Positions 1-8,079 of a stretch of 32,385 nucleotides of DNA are shown in pieces; the first letter of the stretch is position 1, and each line of letters starts with the position of its first letter. Made by a program: the position numbers and the translations under genes. The notes beneath the pieces were generated by a model. It was not told the DNA's origin and made no database searches. It saw only the letters and a list, made by a program, of their open reading frames with translations. Source of the stretch: Nocardia neocaledoniensis (GTDB taxonomy: Bacteria; Actinomycetota; Actinomycetes; Mycobacteriales; Mycobacteriaceae); contig NZ_JARWOJ010000208.1 of NCBI RefSeq assembly GCF_029868625.1, positions 1 through 32,385 of the forward strand, in the 5' to 3' direction.

Positions 1-1
1 G

Positions 2-139
2 CGCGGCGCCAACGCGGGTGAGACCGTGATCGGCAGCCTCGGCGACAACGGTCTCGGGTCCTCCGACGGTCAGCTCAGCTCGACCGGTTCGCTGAGCGAG
101 ATCCTCTCCGACGTGCTGGGCAATCTGATCGGTAGCTGA
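2..139 (+). CDS. C-terminal fragment of a hypothetical protein (5' end outside window)
   Basis: An open frame enters from the left edge and stops at TGA 137-139, giving 45 residues rich in Gly, Ser, Leu and Asn and ending in LGNLIGS. The composition resembles the low-complexity tail of an exported or surface actinobacterial protein, but no domain is visible and the start lies outside the window. It is convergent with the nitronate monooxygenase gene, whose stop lies 30 bases away, and no hairpin is evident between them. Function unknown. That it is real coding sequence is inferred from the GC-rich third positions and the sensible stop position. Confidence 0.45.
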   Translation, partial: RGANAGETVIGSLGDNGLGSSDGQLSSTGSLSEILSDVLGNLIGS

Positions 140-169
140 TCACCTGACCCGGGCGGCGCCGGTCGACCC

Positions 170-1135
170 TCATCGCGCGACGGCGGCGATGATCCGGCTC
201 GACCGTCGCAGCGCCGCGACGTACTCCGTCTCGATCCGATCGACGATGGCGTGCGCCGGCTCGACACCGCGGATGGGCTGCAGCCCCTGGCCTGCCGCCC
301 ACACGTCCTTCCATCGCTTCATCGACTCGGTGCCCGCCGTGTAGTTCTTCTCGCCTGTCGGCGGGGTCAGGTTCTCGGGGTCCAGGCCGCAGGCGAGGAG
401 GCTGGGTCTGAGCCAAGAGGCAGGGGTGCCGGTGATCGCGGAACTGATCACGAGGTCGTCGGGTCCGTGGTCGACGACCATCTGCTTGTACCCGTCGACG
501 GCCATACTCTCCGCCGCAGCCAGGAACCGGGTACCCATGTAGACCAGGTCTGCACCGGCGGTGATCGCGCCGGCTACCCCGTACCCGTCGCTGATGCCGC
601 CACCGATGATGATCATCCCGTCGAAGAACTCGCGCACGGCCGAAGTGAACGCGAAGGGTGACAGGTGGCCGGTGTGGCCACCCGCGCCCGCCGACACGCA
701 GGCCATGCCGTCGACGCCCGCGGCGGCGGCCTTGTGCGCGAGGCGCAGGTTGACCACGTCGGCGATCACCATGCCGCCGTATCCCTTGACGATGTCCATC
801 ACGGGCTTCGGGGATCCGAGGGCGGTGATGACGATCTGCGGCTGGTATTCGGCGATGAGGCGCAGGTCGTCCGCGAGGCGGGCGTTGCTGCTGTGCGTGA
901 TCACATTCGCCGCCCACGGCGCCGTCATGCGCGCGGTGGCCGCTGCCGCACGGAGCGCATCGGTGATCGTTCCCATCCAGGTGTCGAGGTCGGCGGCCGT
1001 GCGGCAGTTCTGCGTCGGGAACGATCCGACGACGCCCGCGGTGCAGGCCGCGGTGACGAGCTCCGGGCCGGACACCAGGAACATCGGCGCCGCGACGACC
1101 GGCAGGCGCAAGGCGGACAGGAACGAGTCGGTCAT
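170..1135 (-). CDS. Nitronate monooxygenase / 2-nitropropane dioxygenase family FMN protein
   Basis: A 321-residue TIM-barrel flavoprotein of the nitronate monooxygenase family. The N-terminal LRLPVVAAPMFLVSGPELV matches the usual start of the barrel. The FMN-phosphate region is seen as SAGAGGHTGHLSPF and IIIGGGISDGYGV, followed by GADLVYMGTRFL. Family members oxidise alkyl nitronates, but many act as flavin enoyl reductases or have unknown substrates, so the reaction is not settled. The chosen ATG (1133-1135) has the upstream AGAGGAAA. An in-frame ATG at 1180 would give 336 residues and overlap the ligase stop as ATGA. It follows the acyl-CoA ligase gene 41 bases downstream on the same strand, so the two are probably cotranscribed. 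Its place in this CoA-based cluster suggests a role on an unsaturated intermediate rather than on nitroalkanes; this is inference. Confidence 0.88.
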   Translation of the reverse strand: MTDSFLSALRLPVVAAPMFLVSGPELVTAACTAGVVGSFPTQNCRTAADLDTWMGTITDALRAAAATARMTAPWAANVITHSSNARLADDLRLIAEYQPQIVITALGSPKPVMDIVKGYGGMVIADVVNLRLAHKAAAAGVDGMACVSAGAGGHTGHLSPFAFTSAVREFFDGMIIIGGGISDGYGVAGAITAGADLVYMGTRFLAAAESMAVDGYKQMVVDHGPDDLVISSAITGTPASWLRPSLLACGLDPENLTPPTGEKNYTAGTESMKRWKDVWAAGQGLQPIRGVEPAHAIVDRIETEYVAALRRSSRIIAAVAR

Positions 1136-1176
1136 GATGTTTCCTCTGGCTTGGAACGGTAAGTGTTTGGGCGCGT

Positions 1177-2733
1177 TCATGATGCGGCGCGAATGAGGGC
1201 GTCGAGCAGTGTTGCCGCCGCTGCCCGATCGACCTTGCCCAGCGCGGTCAGTGGCAGCCGGGCGACGCGGTGCGCGGCCTTGGGACGCTTGTAGTCGGGC
1301 AGCCGGGTCCGGCTCTCCGCGAGCACGACGTCGCCTTCGAGACGCACGTCGGCCGCCGAGGTGTACGCGGCGACAATGCGCTGACCCCACATCTCGTCGG
1401 GCAGCCCGACGACAACGACGTCGTCGACCCCGGGAATCGCGGAGATCGCCTCCTCCACCTCGCGGGGATAGACGTTGTACCCGCCGGTGATGATCATGTC
1501 CTTGCTCCGGCCGGTCAGGTGGATGTAGCCGTCTGGGTCCCGGAAACCGAGGTCGCCGGAATACAGGTGTCCGTCGACGTGGCTCTTGCCCAGATCCGTT
1601 CGCGTGCCCGCGTTGCGATAGCCGGGGCCGACTGCTGCTCCGGCGACGACCAGCTCGCCGATCTCGCCGTCGGGGGCCGGGTCGTCGTGAGTACCGAACA
1701 CGATGGCCGTTCCCGGGCATGCGCGCCCCACCGACCCGAGCAGTGCGGCGTTGTCGATCACGCCGCGGCGATGATCCGCCGCGGTCAGTACCGTCAGGGG
1801 CGGGATCGCCTCGACCATTCCGTAGTACTGAACGAGATTCGGTGTGATGCGGTGATACGCCTGCCGGATGTGTTCGACCGGCATGGGAGCGCCCGCGTAG
1901 GCGAGCATGCGCAGGCATCGCAGCACCGACAGCCGGTCGTCGTCGAAGTCGAGCAACCGGGCGATGACCGTTGGCACCAGGGCGGTATGGGTCGCGGCGT
2001 GTGCCGCGACGGCATCGATGAGACTCGCCGGGCCGACGTGATCGAGGAGTACCTGGCGGCCGCCCGCCTCGAGGAACGGCAACACGAACAGCCCACTGGT
2101 GTGAATGACGGGGCCCGCGTGTAGGAACACCGCGGGGTCGGCTCCGTCGAGGGTGCCGGCGAGCACCTGGTCGCGCATCGCGGCGAGCGATGCCAGCCGG
2201 TTCGCGTGCGTCCGCTCGGCGCCCTTCGGGATGCCGGTGGTCCCGGACGAATAGTGCAGCGCGCACAGCGAATCCGGCTCCGGCGTCGGCACCCCGGCGT
2301 GGTCGGCGGCACCGGTCGCCAGCTCGTCGAGCGAAGGTCCGGCCGGCGCGATCGGGTCGACGGTGATCACGGTCGACGTCGTGCGCGCGGCGAACTCCGC
2401 CGCCCCGTCGATCCGGGGGTCGACGATCAGAGCCTCCGGCGCGCAGTCCCCGACGACGCGGTCCCAATCCGCCGGGCCCACCCGCGGGTTCAGCGATACT
2501 CGGACGAAACCGCCGATCGCCAGCGCGAGGTCGACTTCGACCGCCGCCACGGAGTTGCCGAGCAGGACGACAACCCGGCTGCCCGCCGCGATGCCGAGGC
2601 CGCGCAGGCCCCCCGCCAGCGCGTGTGCCCGGTCCGACAGTTCGGTGAACGTCCGAGTCCCGTGGCTGTCCTCGATCGCGGTCGCGGGTCCGTACCGATC
2701 GGCCGCGGTACGAACCACGTCGGCTATCGACAT
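1177..2733 (-). CDS. AMP-forming acyl-CoA synthetase (ANL superfamily)
   Basis: A 518-residue adenylate-forming ligase that should activate a carboxylic acid to its CoA thioester through an acyl-AMP. The P-loop YSSGTTGIPKG lies at about residues 161-171. The adenylation motif includes YYGMVEAIPP, the hinge region YSGDLGFRDPDGYIHLTGRSK follows, and the catalytic lysine is in the C-terminal ALGKVDR (about K500). Length is normal for medium/long-chain or aromatic acid ligases; the substrate cannot be read from sequence. The ATG at 2731-2733 is preceded by GGAAGGAG, giving a clear start; an upstream in-frame extension has no such site. It is divergent from the thiolase at 2823, with an operator-like palindrome between them, and is the first gene of a two-gene minus-strand unit with the flavoprotein. 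Confidence 0.93.
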   Translation of the reverse strand: MSIADVVRTAADRYGPATAIEDSHGTRTFTELSDRAHALAGGLRGLGIAAGSRVVVLLGNSVAAVEVDLALAIGGFVRVSLNPRVGPADWDRVVGDCAPEALIVDPRIDGAAEFAARTTSTVITVDPIAPAGPSLDELATGAADHAGVPTPEPDSLCALHYSSGTTGIPKGAERTHANRLASLAAMRDQVLAGTLDGADPAVFLHAGPVIHTSGLFVLPFLEAGGRQVLLDHVGPASLIDAVAAHAATHTALVPTVIARLLDFDDDRLSVLRCLRMLAYAGAPMPVEHIRQAYHRITPNLVQYYGMVEAIPPLTVLTAADHRRGVIDNAALLGSVGRACPGTAIVFGTHDDPAPDGEIGELVVAGAAVGPGYRNAGTRTDLGKSHVDGHLYSGDLGFRDPDGYIHLTGRSKDMIITGGYNVYPREVEEAISAIPGVDDVVVVGLPDEMWGQRIVAAYTSAADVRLEGDVVLAESRTRLPDYKRPKAAHRVARLPLTALGKVDRAAAATLLDALIRAAS

Positions 2734-2750
2734 GAGGCTCCTTCCATTCG

Positions 2751-2768
2751 CTACAGTTATTGAAGTAG
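2751..2768. promoter_or_regulatory. Candidate operator, site 1 (CTACA-N6-GAAGT)
   Basis: The 18-base sequence CTACAGTTATTGAAGTAG has CTAC/GTAG ends and sits in the 89-base divergent gap between the acyl-CoA ligase (start 2733) and the thiolase (start 2823). The core CTACW-GTTATT-GAAGT recurs, inverted, at 5080-5096, and a variant lies at 13314-13329. Shared placement in control regions next to two related regulator genes suggests a binding site for one or both HxlR-like proteins. The sequence match is observed; binding is inferred. Confidence 0.55.
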
Positions 2769-2822
2769 ACAACGGCGGGCGAATTTCCGCAAGGGCCGTG
2801 CCGATCACCCAGGAGGAGCCCC

Positions 2823-4016
2823 ATGACCGAACGCCATTCCCTCGCCGACCGACGCACACCGTGGGTGATCGACGCGGTCCGGACGCCGTTCGGCGCGGTC
2901 CGCGGCGCGCTCTCCCACGTCCGGGCAGACGATCTGGCCGCGCTGCCGATCGCCGACCTGGTCCGCAGGCATCCGACCCTCGATCCCAGCCGGATCGACG
3001 ACGTCATCTGGGGAAACGCCAACGGCGCGGGTGAGGACAACCGCAATGTCGCGCGGATGGCGGTGCTGCTCGCGGGGCTCCCGCACACGATCCCGGGTGT
3101 GTCGGTCAACCGGCTGTGCGGCTCCGGCGCCGAGGCGGTGTTGTCCGCGGGCAGGCGGGTCGCCGTCGGTGACGCCGAGGTCGTGATCGCGGGCGGCTCG
3201 GAAAGCATGAGCCGCGCGCCGTACGTGCTCCCGCCGGTGGACTCCGCGTTTCCACGACGGATGGAACTGATCCCCACCACCGTCGGGTGGCGCATGCCCA
3301 ACCCGCGTTTCCCCGCAGCCTGGATCGAGACGCTCGGCAGGTCGGCGGAATTGGTGGCGGAGCAACTGGGCGTCGGGCGCACCGAGCAGGACGAATGGGC
3401 GCTGCGATCCCATGAGCTGGCGAGCCGGGCATGGGCGGTCGGCGTGCACGACGGCTTCGTCACGCCACACCCGGACCTCGACCGCGACGAGCCGATCCGG
3501 GTGACCGACGCGGCGACCCTGGCCGCGTTGCGTCCGGCCTTCTCGCGTGATGGCAGCGTCACCGCCGGGAATTCGTCGCCGATCAGCGACGGTGCGGTCG
3601 CGGCGCTGATCGGCACCGGATCCGTCGCCGATGAACTCGGAGTGGAACCGCTCGGCCGGGTGCTGAGCTCGGCGGTGGTCGGCGCCGAACCCGACAAGTT
3701 CGCGCTCGCGCCGGTGGCCGCCATCGCGAAAGCGCTGGACCGCGCGGGGCTCGAGCTCGCCGATGTCCGGGTGCTCGAGCTCAACGAGGCGTTCGCCGCG
3801 ATGGTCCTATCGTGCCTGCGGGAACTCCCCGGCATCGCGGTCGATCGGGTCAATCCCTTCGGCGGCGCCATCGCCCTCGGTCATCCGCTCGGCGCGTCGG
3901 CGGCCCGGATGGTGGTCGATTGCCTGCGCCACCTGCGTCGGCTCGGCGGCGGCATCGGTGTGGCGGCGGCCTGCATCGGTGTGGGGCAGGGCATCGCTAT
4001 TGTGTTGGAGGCCTGA
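2823..4016 (+). CDS. Thiolase (acetyl-CoA C-acyltransferase family)
   Basis: A 397-residue thiolase that should cleave a 3-ketoacyl-CoA with CoA, or run the reverse condensation. All catalytic elements are present: the nucleophile in NRLCGSG (C99), LNEAFA, GHPLGASAAR (H354) and the second cysteine in ACIGVGQG (C384). Length and architecture are normal for the FadA/AtoB type. The start is supported by AGGAGGAG just upstream of ATG 2823. It is divergent from the ligase and 42 bases upstream of the first HxlR-like regulator on the same strand, so enzyme and regulator are probably cotranscribed and the regulator may control its own operon through the operator at 2751. The substrate is probably the beta-keto intermediate of the pathway encoded on both sides. 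Confidence 0.94.
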   Translation: MTERHSLADRRTPWVIDAVRTPFGAVRGALSHVRADDLAALPIADLVRRHPTLDPSRIDDVIWGNANGAGEDNRNVARMAVLLAGLPHTIPGVSVNRLCGSGAEAVLSAGRRVAVGDAEVVIAGGSESMSRAPYVLPPVDSAFPRRMELIPTTVGWRMPNPRFPAAWIETLGRSAELVAEQLGVGRTEQDEWALRSHELASRAWAVGVHDGFVTPHPDLDRDEPIRVTDAATLAALRPAFSRDGSVTAGNSSPISDGAVAALIGTGSVADELGVEPLGRVLSSAVVGAEPDKFALAPVAAIAKALDRAGLELADVRVLELNEAFAAMVLSCLRELPGIAVDRVNPFGGAIALGHPLGASAARMVVDCLRHLRRLGGGIGVAAACIGVGQGIAIVLEA

Positions 4017-4058
4017 GCAAACGCTGCACGGGAGGCGATCGTCGGGCGGGACCGAGAG

Positions 4059-5009
4059 GTGGATGAGGTGACCGTATCCGGGACCACCGCTCCGCAGAGC
4101 CCGGTCGCCCAGACGATCGACCTGCTCGGCGACCGATTGACCCTGGCCATCCTGCGCGAGGCCTTCGTCGATCACGCGCGCCGCTTCAGCCAGTGGATCG
4201 ACCGCACCGGCGCCCCGCCCGCCATGCTGACCGCACGCCTGAACGCGCTGGTCGAGGCGGGTCTGATGGAACGCAGGCCGCAGCCGAACGGTGGCGACCG
4301 CCACGACTACCTGCTGACCGAGCTCGGCATGGCGACGTGGGAGATCCTGGCCAGCGTCTGGGCGTGGCAGCGGGAGTGGTCCCCCGAAGGGCTGCTGCAA
4401 CCCGAGCTGGTGCACATCGACTGCGGCCATCGGGGACCACCGGCGATGATGTGCGGGCACTGCGGCCGCACCGTCGGTACCCGGGATGCCCAGCTCGAAT
4501 TGGACCGGGAATCGCTGGTCCTGGTAGCGCGCAGCGGGCGACGGCGATCGACCCGCAATGCCCCGTCCGTGAGCCGCGCCGACCTGCAGTTCACCGAGGT
4601 CATGGAGGCGATCGGCGACCGCTGGAGCGCCATGGTCACCGGCTTGGCGCTGTCCGGGGTGCGCCGCTTCGGGGAATTCCAGTCCATCCTGAGCATCTCG
4701 CCGACAACCCTCACCGAACGGCTGGGACGGCTGTCCGAGATGCAGATTCTCGCCCGGAGCGAACGCGGTAACGGGCGCGAGTACGTGCTGACCCCGCGCG
4801 GCCGGGGACTGTTCCCGATCTTCGCTTTCCTGCTGTCGTGGACGGAGCTCGCGCACCCCGACGCGCTCCCACTCGGGCCGAAACTCCGCCACCCCGAGTG
4901 TGGTTCGTGGCTGTTGCCCGCGCTGCGCTGCCGTGGCTGTGAGGTCGCGATGGAACGTACCTCCGTGCGCTTCGAACCTTTCCCGTTCGGCGCTCAGCTC
5001 CCGCGCTAG
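4059..5009 (+). CDS. Double winged-helix HxlR-like transcriptional regulator with Cys-rich modules
   Basis: A 316-residue protein with two HxlR-like winged-helix domains in tandem, at about residues 14-110 (TIDLLGDRLTLAILRE) and 175-265 (EAIGDRWSAMVTGLALS). Each is followed by a cysteine-rich stretch: DCGH then MCGHCGR at about 122-140, and HPECGS then CRGCE near the C terminus. The paired Cys motifs look like zinc-ribbon modules. Ordinary HxlR proteins have one domain of about 110 residues and dimerise, so this protein may carry both DNA-binding heads in one chain. The start is uncertain: GTG 4059 is used, with GTG 4068 as an alternative. It follows the thiolase by 42 bases and precedes the operator-bearing promoter of the PaaN operon, making it the likely local regulator. 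The effector is unknown. Confidence 0.85.
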   Translation: MDEVTVSGTTAPQSPVAQTIDLLGDRLTLAILREAFVDHARRFSQWIDRTGAPPAMLTARLNALVEAGLMERRPQPNGGDRHDYLLTELGMATWEILASVWAWQREWSPEGLLQPELVHIDCGHRGPPAMMCGHCGRTVGTRDAQLELDRESLVLVARSGRRRSTRNAPSVSRADLQFTEVMEAIGDRWSAMVTGLALSGVRRFGEFQSILSISPTTLTERLGRLSEMQILARSERGNGREYVLTPRGRGLFPIFAFLLSWTELAHPDALPLGPKLRHPECGSWLLPALRCRGCEVAMERTSVRFEPFPFGAQLPR

Positions 5010-5079
5010 CCGCACGCTCTCTCCCTCGCGAGCGGTCAGGCCGCCGTCGACCGTTGACAATTCCTGCTGTGTCCTGCTT

Positions 5080-5096
5080 CACTTCAATAACAGTAG
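5080..5096. promoter_or_regulatory. Candidate operator, site 2, upstream of the PaaN operon
   Basis: CACTTCAATAACAGTAG is the reverse complement of CTACTGTTATTGAAGTG and matches site 1 over the core CTACW-GTTATT-GAAGT. It lies between the regulator stop (5009) and the aldehyde dehydrogenase start (5185). A TTGACA at 5054-5059 upstream could be a -35 element, which would put the site at the -10 region, a position suited to repression. No good -10 hexamer is seen, so the promoter itself is a guess. Confidence 0.55.
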
Positions 5097-5184
5097 TTGA
5101 TTCGACCGAAGCGGACACCTGCCTCCGCACTCCCGATCGCTGACTGATCTCGCCACACATCTGTTGACACAGGAACGAGCGCCG

Positions 5185-6846
5185 ATGTTCTTCGAAACCC
5201 ACCTCGAACTGCTGCGGGCTGCGGCGGAGGCCAACCGCACCCGCGCCGCCTGGACCGGGTACGCGCCCATCACCGCGCCCGACGTCGCGCAGGCCGATGC
5301 CGTCCTCGCCACGTTCGACGGTGCCACCCTGACGCTCTCGTCGCCCACCGACTCGGTGATCACCGCCGACGAGATCTCGCCGTACACCGGGAAGGCGCTC
5401 AACGTCAGCTACCACGCGCCGTCGGTCGGCCAGGCGCTCGCGGGCGCGGCGGCCGCCGCCCGCGCCCTCCGCGACGCCGATATCGAGCGCCGGGTCGGCG
5501 TGTGCCTGGAGGCGCTGCACCGGATCCACCAGCGCGGCCAGGAGTTCGCGGCGGTCACCGCACACACCACCGGGCAGAGCCTGAACATGGCCTGTAGCGG
5601 CAGCGGGACCAACGCCCTCGACCGCGGCCTGGAAGCGGTGGCGATGGCCTGGTCCGCCATGACCCGGGTACCCGGACAAGTGACCTGGCAGCAGCGGTTC
5701 GGCAAGTCGGACGTGACCCTGCGCAAGCGATTCCGCACCCGCCCGCTCGGCACCGCGCTCGTCATCGCCTGCGCCTCGTTCCCCGCCTGGAACGCCTACC
5801 CGGCGATCCTCGCCAACCTCGCGACGGGAAACCCGGTCCTCGTCAAGCCGCACCCCCGCTCGGTCCTCGCGACCGCGCTCGCGGTCGGCGTGATCCGCGA
5901 GGTGCTGGACGAAGCGCAATTGCCCGCCGACGCCGTTCAGCTGGTCGTCGACACCACCGAGGCTCCCGTCGCCGGGCAGCTCGCCACCAGCCCCGAGGTG
6001 CGGATCGTCGATTTCACCGGCAGTCCCGCTTTCGGGTCGTGGCTGGAACGCAACGTCCCGAACACCCTGGTGTTCACCGAGACCGCGGGCGTCAACACCG
6101 TCGTCGTCGATTCCGTCTCCGATCTGTCCGCGGCGATGCGCACGCTCGCCGGCGGTCTCTCGCTCTTCAGCGGCCAGATGTGCACCACGCCGCAGAACAT
6201 CTACCTCCCCGACGCGGGCGTGCGCACGGACGCGGGCGTGATCGCCCGGGACGACGTCGTCGCAGCGCTGCTGTCCGCGATCGACGACCTGGCGAGCGCG
6301 CCTCGCCGCGCCGCCGCCGTCTGCGGCGCGCTGCAGTCCGACGCGACGCTGCACTCGATCACCGCGCTCGCCGACGCGGCCGAGGCGAGCGGGACTCTGC
6401 TGCGCAGGCCGGTCCCGTACGTCCACCCCGACTATCCCCAGGCCAGGGCGGTGACCCCACTGGTCGTCCGGGTCGACCCCCGTCGGGGGGACACGCTTCC
6501 CGACGGCGAGCAGTTCGGTCCGGTCGCGTTCCTCGTCGACTGTGCCGACACCGCGGCCGCGGTGGCGCACGCGACCGCGAGCGTCCGCGGCCACGGCGCG
6601 ATCAGCTCGTACCTCTACTGCACCGACGACGCCGTCGTCGACGAGGTGGCCGACGCCTACGCCGATGCCGGCGCCTCCCTCTCGGCGAACCTGGTGTCCT
6701 CGATGCCCATGCAGTTCGCGGCCGCCTACAGCGACTACCACGTCACCGGGCTCAACCCCGCGGGCAACGCGACCCTCACCGACGAGTCGTTCGTCGCCGG
6801 GCGCTTCCGCGTCGTCCAGGACCGCCGCCAGGTCGAGGGGGCGTGA
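5185..6846 (+). CDS. paaN: PaaN-type aldehyde dehydrogenase
   Basis: A 553-residue NAD(P)-dependent aldehyde dehydrogenase of the PaaN group, which is named from phenylacetate catabolism clusters but lacks the hydratase domain of PaaZ. The catalytic cysteine is in SGQMCTTPQN (C333), a form typical of PaaN, and the general-base glutamate in FTETAG (E299). Rossmann segments such as ASFPAWNAYPAILANL and FTGSPAFGSWLE are present. No phenylacetyl-CoA epoxidase genes (paaABCDE) are nearby, so its aldehyde is probably not the ring-opened phenylacetate intermediate; the cleavage oxygenase at the end of this operon is a likelier source. The ATG at 5185 follows AGGA; TTG 5164 is a less likely start. 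It is the first gene of a five-gene plus-strand operon and is two bases from the next gene. Confidence 0.9.
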   Translation: MFFETHLELLRAAAEANRTRAAWTGYAPITAPDVAQADAVLATFDGATLTLSSPTDSVITADEISPYTGKALNVSYHAPSVGQALAGAAAAARALRDADIERRVGVCLEALHRIHQRGQEFAAVTAHTTGQSLNMACSGSGTNALDRGLEAVAMAWSAMTRVPGQVTWQQRFGKSDVTLRKRFRTRPLGTALVIACASFPAWNAYPAILANLATGNPVLVKPHPRSVLATALAVGVIREVLDEAQLPADAVQLVVDTTEAPVAGQLATSPEVRIVDFTGSPAFGSWLERNVPNTLVFTETAGVNTVVVDSVSDLSAAMRTLAGGLSLFSGQMCTTPQNIYLPDAGVRTDAGVIARDDVVAALLSAIDDLASAPRRAAAVCGALQSDATLHSITALADAAEASGTLLRRPVPYVHPDYPQARAVTPLVVRVDPRRGDTLPDGEQFGPVAFLVDCADTAAAVAHATASVRGHGAISSYLYCTDDAVVDEVADAYADAGASLSANLVSSMPMQFAAAYSDYHVTGLNPAGNATLTDESFVAGRFRVVQDRRQVEGA

Positions 6847-6848
6847 CC

Positions 6849-8045
6849 ATGTCCCAGTTCTCCTCCGGCGTCTACATCTACGACGCGGTCCGCACGCCGA
6901 AGGCCCGGGTCCGGCGTCAGGGCGGCACCTTCGCCGAGGTACCCACGCACGAACTCCTCGCCCAGCTGCTGTCCGCCCTGCGGGAACGTGGCCTCCCCGC
7001 CGATACGGTCGACGATGTCATCGTCGGCACCAGTACGGCGGTCGGTGAACAGGGCGGCAATGTCGCCAGGGCGGGCGTGCTCTGGGCGGGCTGGCCCGAC
7101 CACGTCGGCGCGGGCGTGGTCTCGCGACTATGCTGCTCGGGACTGGACGCGATCGAGTCCGCCGCGGCCAAGGTGGCCTCCGGTATCGCCGATGTCGTCG
7201 TCGCCGGTGGCGTCGAGTCGATGTCCCGGGTGCCGATGCTGTCCGACCGGCCTGCCTTCGTCGGCGACGAGGAACTCGGCGACCGCACCGGCTACGTCAC
7301 CATCGGGGTCTCCGCGGACCTGACCGCGGCCGAATACGGTTTGACCCGAACCGATCTCGATGCCTACGCGGTCACCTCGCACCAGCGTGCCGCCGCGGCT
7401 CCGCCGTCCCGTTCGGTGATCGCGGTCCGATCGGGCGACACCACGATCCTCGACGCGGACGAGGGCCCTCGACCCGACGTCAGCCTCGAATCCCTCGGCG
7501 AACTCGCGCCACTGTTCGGCGCGGACCCGTCGTGGAGCAGAGTCGCCAAGCGCCTGCCCACGGTCGCGCGGCCGGCGGGTGGGCTGCACACCGCCGCCAC
7601 CGCTCCGCAGATGGCCGACGGTGCGGCGGTGGCGGTGTTCGGATCCGCCGCCGCACGCGATCGGATCGGCAGCGAGCCGATCGGGGAGGTGGTCGGCGTA
7701 GCCCAGGCCGCCGTGCGCTCGCCGCTGCTCACGGCATCGGTCGCCGCCTCGCGGCGCGCCATCGAGAAGGCCGGGATCACCGCGGGTCAGCTCGACGTGA
7801 TCGAGGCGAACGAGTCCTTCGCCGCGTCGGTACTGGTGATGATCAGGGAACTGGGGCTCGATCCGCGCCGGGTCAATCCACTCGGCGGATCGCTCGCCAC
7901 CGGCCATCCGCTGGGTGCGGGTGGCGGAGCTCTCCTCGTCAACGCCCTCGACCAGCTCGCCCGCGTCGACGGCGAATACGCCCTCGTGACCATCCCGGCG
8001 GCGCTCGGGCTCGGCGCCTCCGTCGTCGTCCGCCGACTCCCTTGA
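6849..8045 (+). CDS. Thiolase lacking the second catalytic cysteine
   Basis: A 398-residue thiolase-fold protein. The nucleophile region is SRLCCSGLD (C95, with an unusual second Cys at 96), NESFA is intact, and the histidine is in GHPLGAGGG (H353). However, the C-terminal CxGxGQG motif, which supplies the acid/base cysteine, is replaced by TIPAALGLGAS, with proline near residue 383 where Cys is expected. The reading frame is intact on both sides, so this is substitution rather than damage. The protein may use a different acid/base, work only in one direction, or have a non-thiolytic role. It begins two bases after the PaaN stop, is followed by the second ligase, and sits in the middle of the operon. 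Confidence 0.88.
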   Translation: MSQFSSGVYIYDAVRTPKARVRRQGGTFAEVPTHELLAQLLSALRERGLPADTVDDVIVGTSTAVGEQGGNVARAGVLWAGWPDHVGAGVVSRLCCSGLDAIESAAAKVASGIADVVVAGGVESMSRVPMLSDRPAFVGDEELGDRTGYVTIGVSADLTAAEYGLTRTDLDAYAVTSHQRAAAAPPSRSVIAVRSGDTTILDADEGPRPDVSLESLGELAPLFGADPSWSRVAKRLPTVARPAGGLHTAATAPQMADGAAVAVFGSAAARDRIGSEPIGEVVGVAQAAVRSPLLTASVAASRRAIEKAGITAGQLDVIEANESFAASVLVMIRELGLDPRRVNPLGGSLATGHPLGAGGGALLVNALDQLARVDGEYALVTIPAALGLGASVVVRRLP

Positions 8046-8079
8046 CCGGCAACCCAGATCACCGCACGAAAGAGACACC

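Noticed and set aside
170..3871. A 1233-residue minus-strand open frame
   Set aside because: Only its last 321 residues (170-1135) are a real protein; the rest lies on other frames of the ligase and antisense to the thiolase, a product of high GC.
3807..6741. Long minus-strand open frames opposite the first regulator and PaaN
   Set aside because: They are antisense to well-supported genes and have Arg/Gly/Val/Asp-rich low-complexity composition with no family resemblance.
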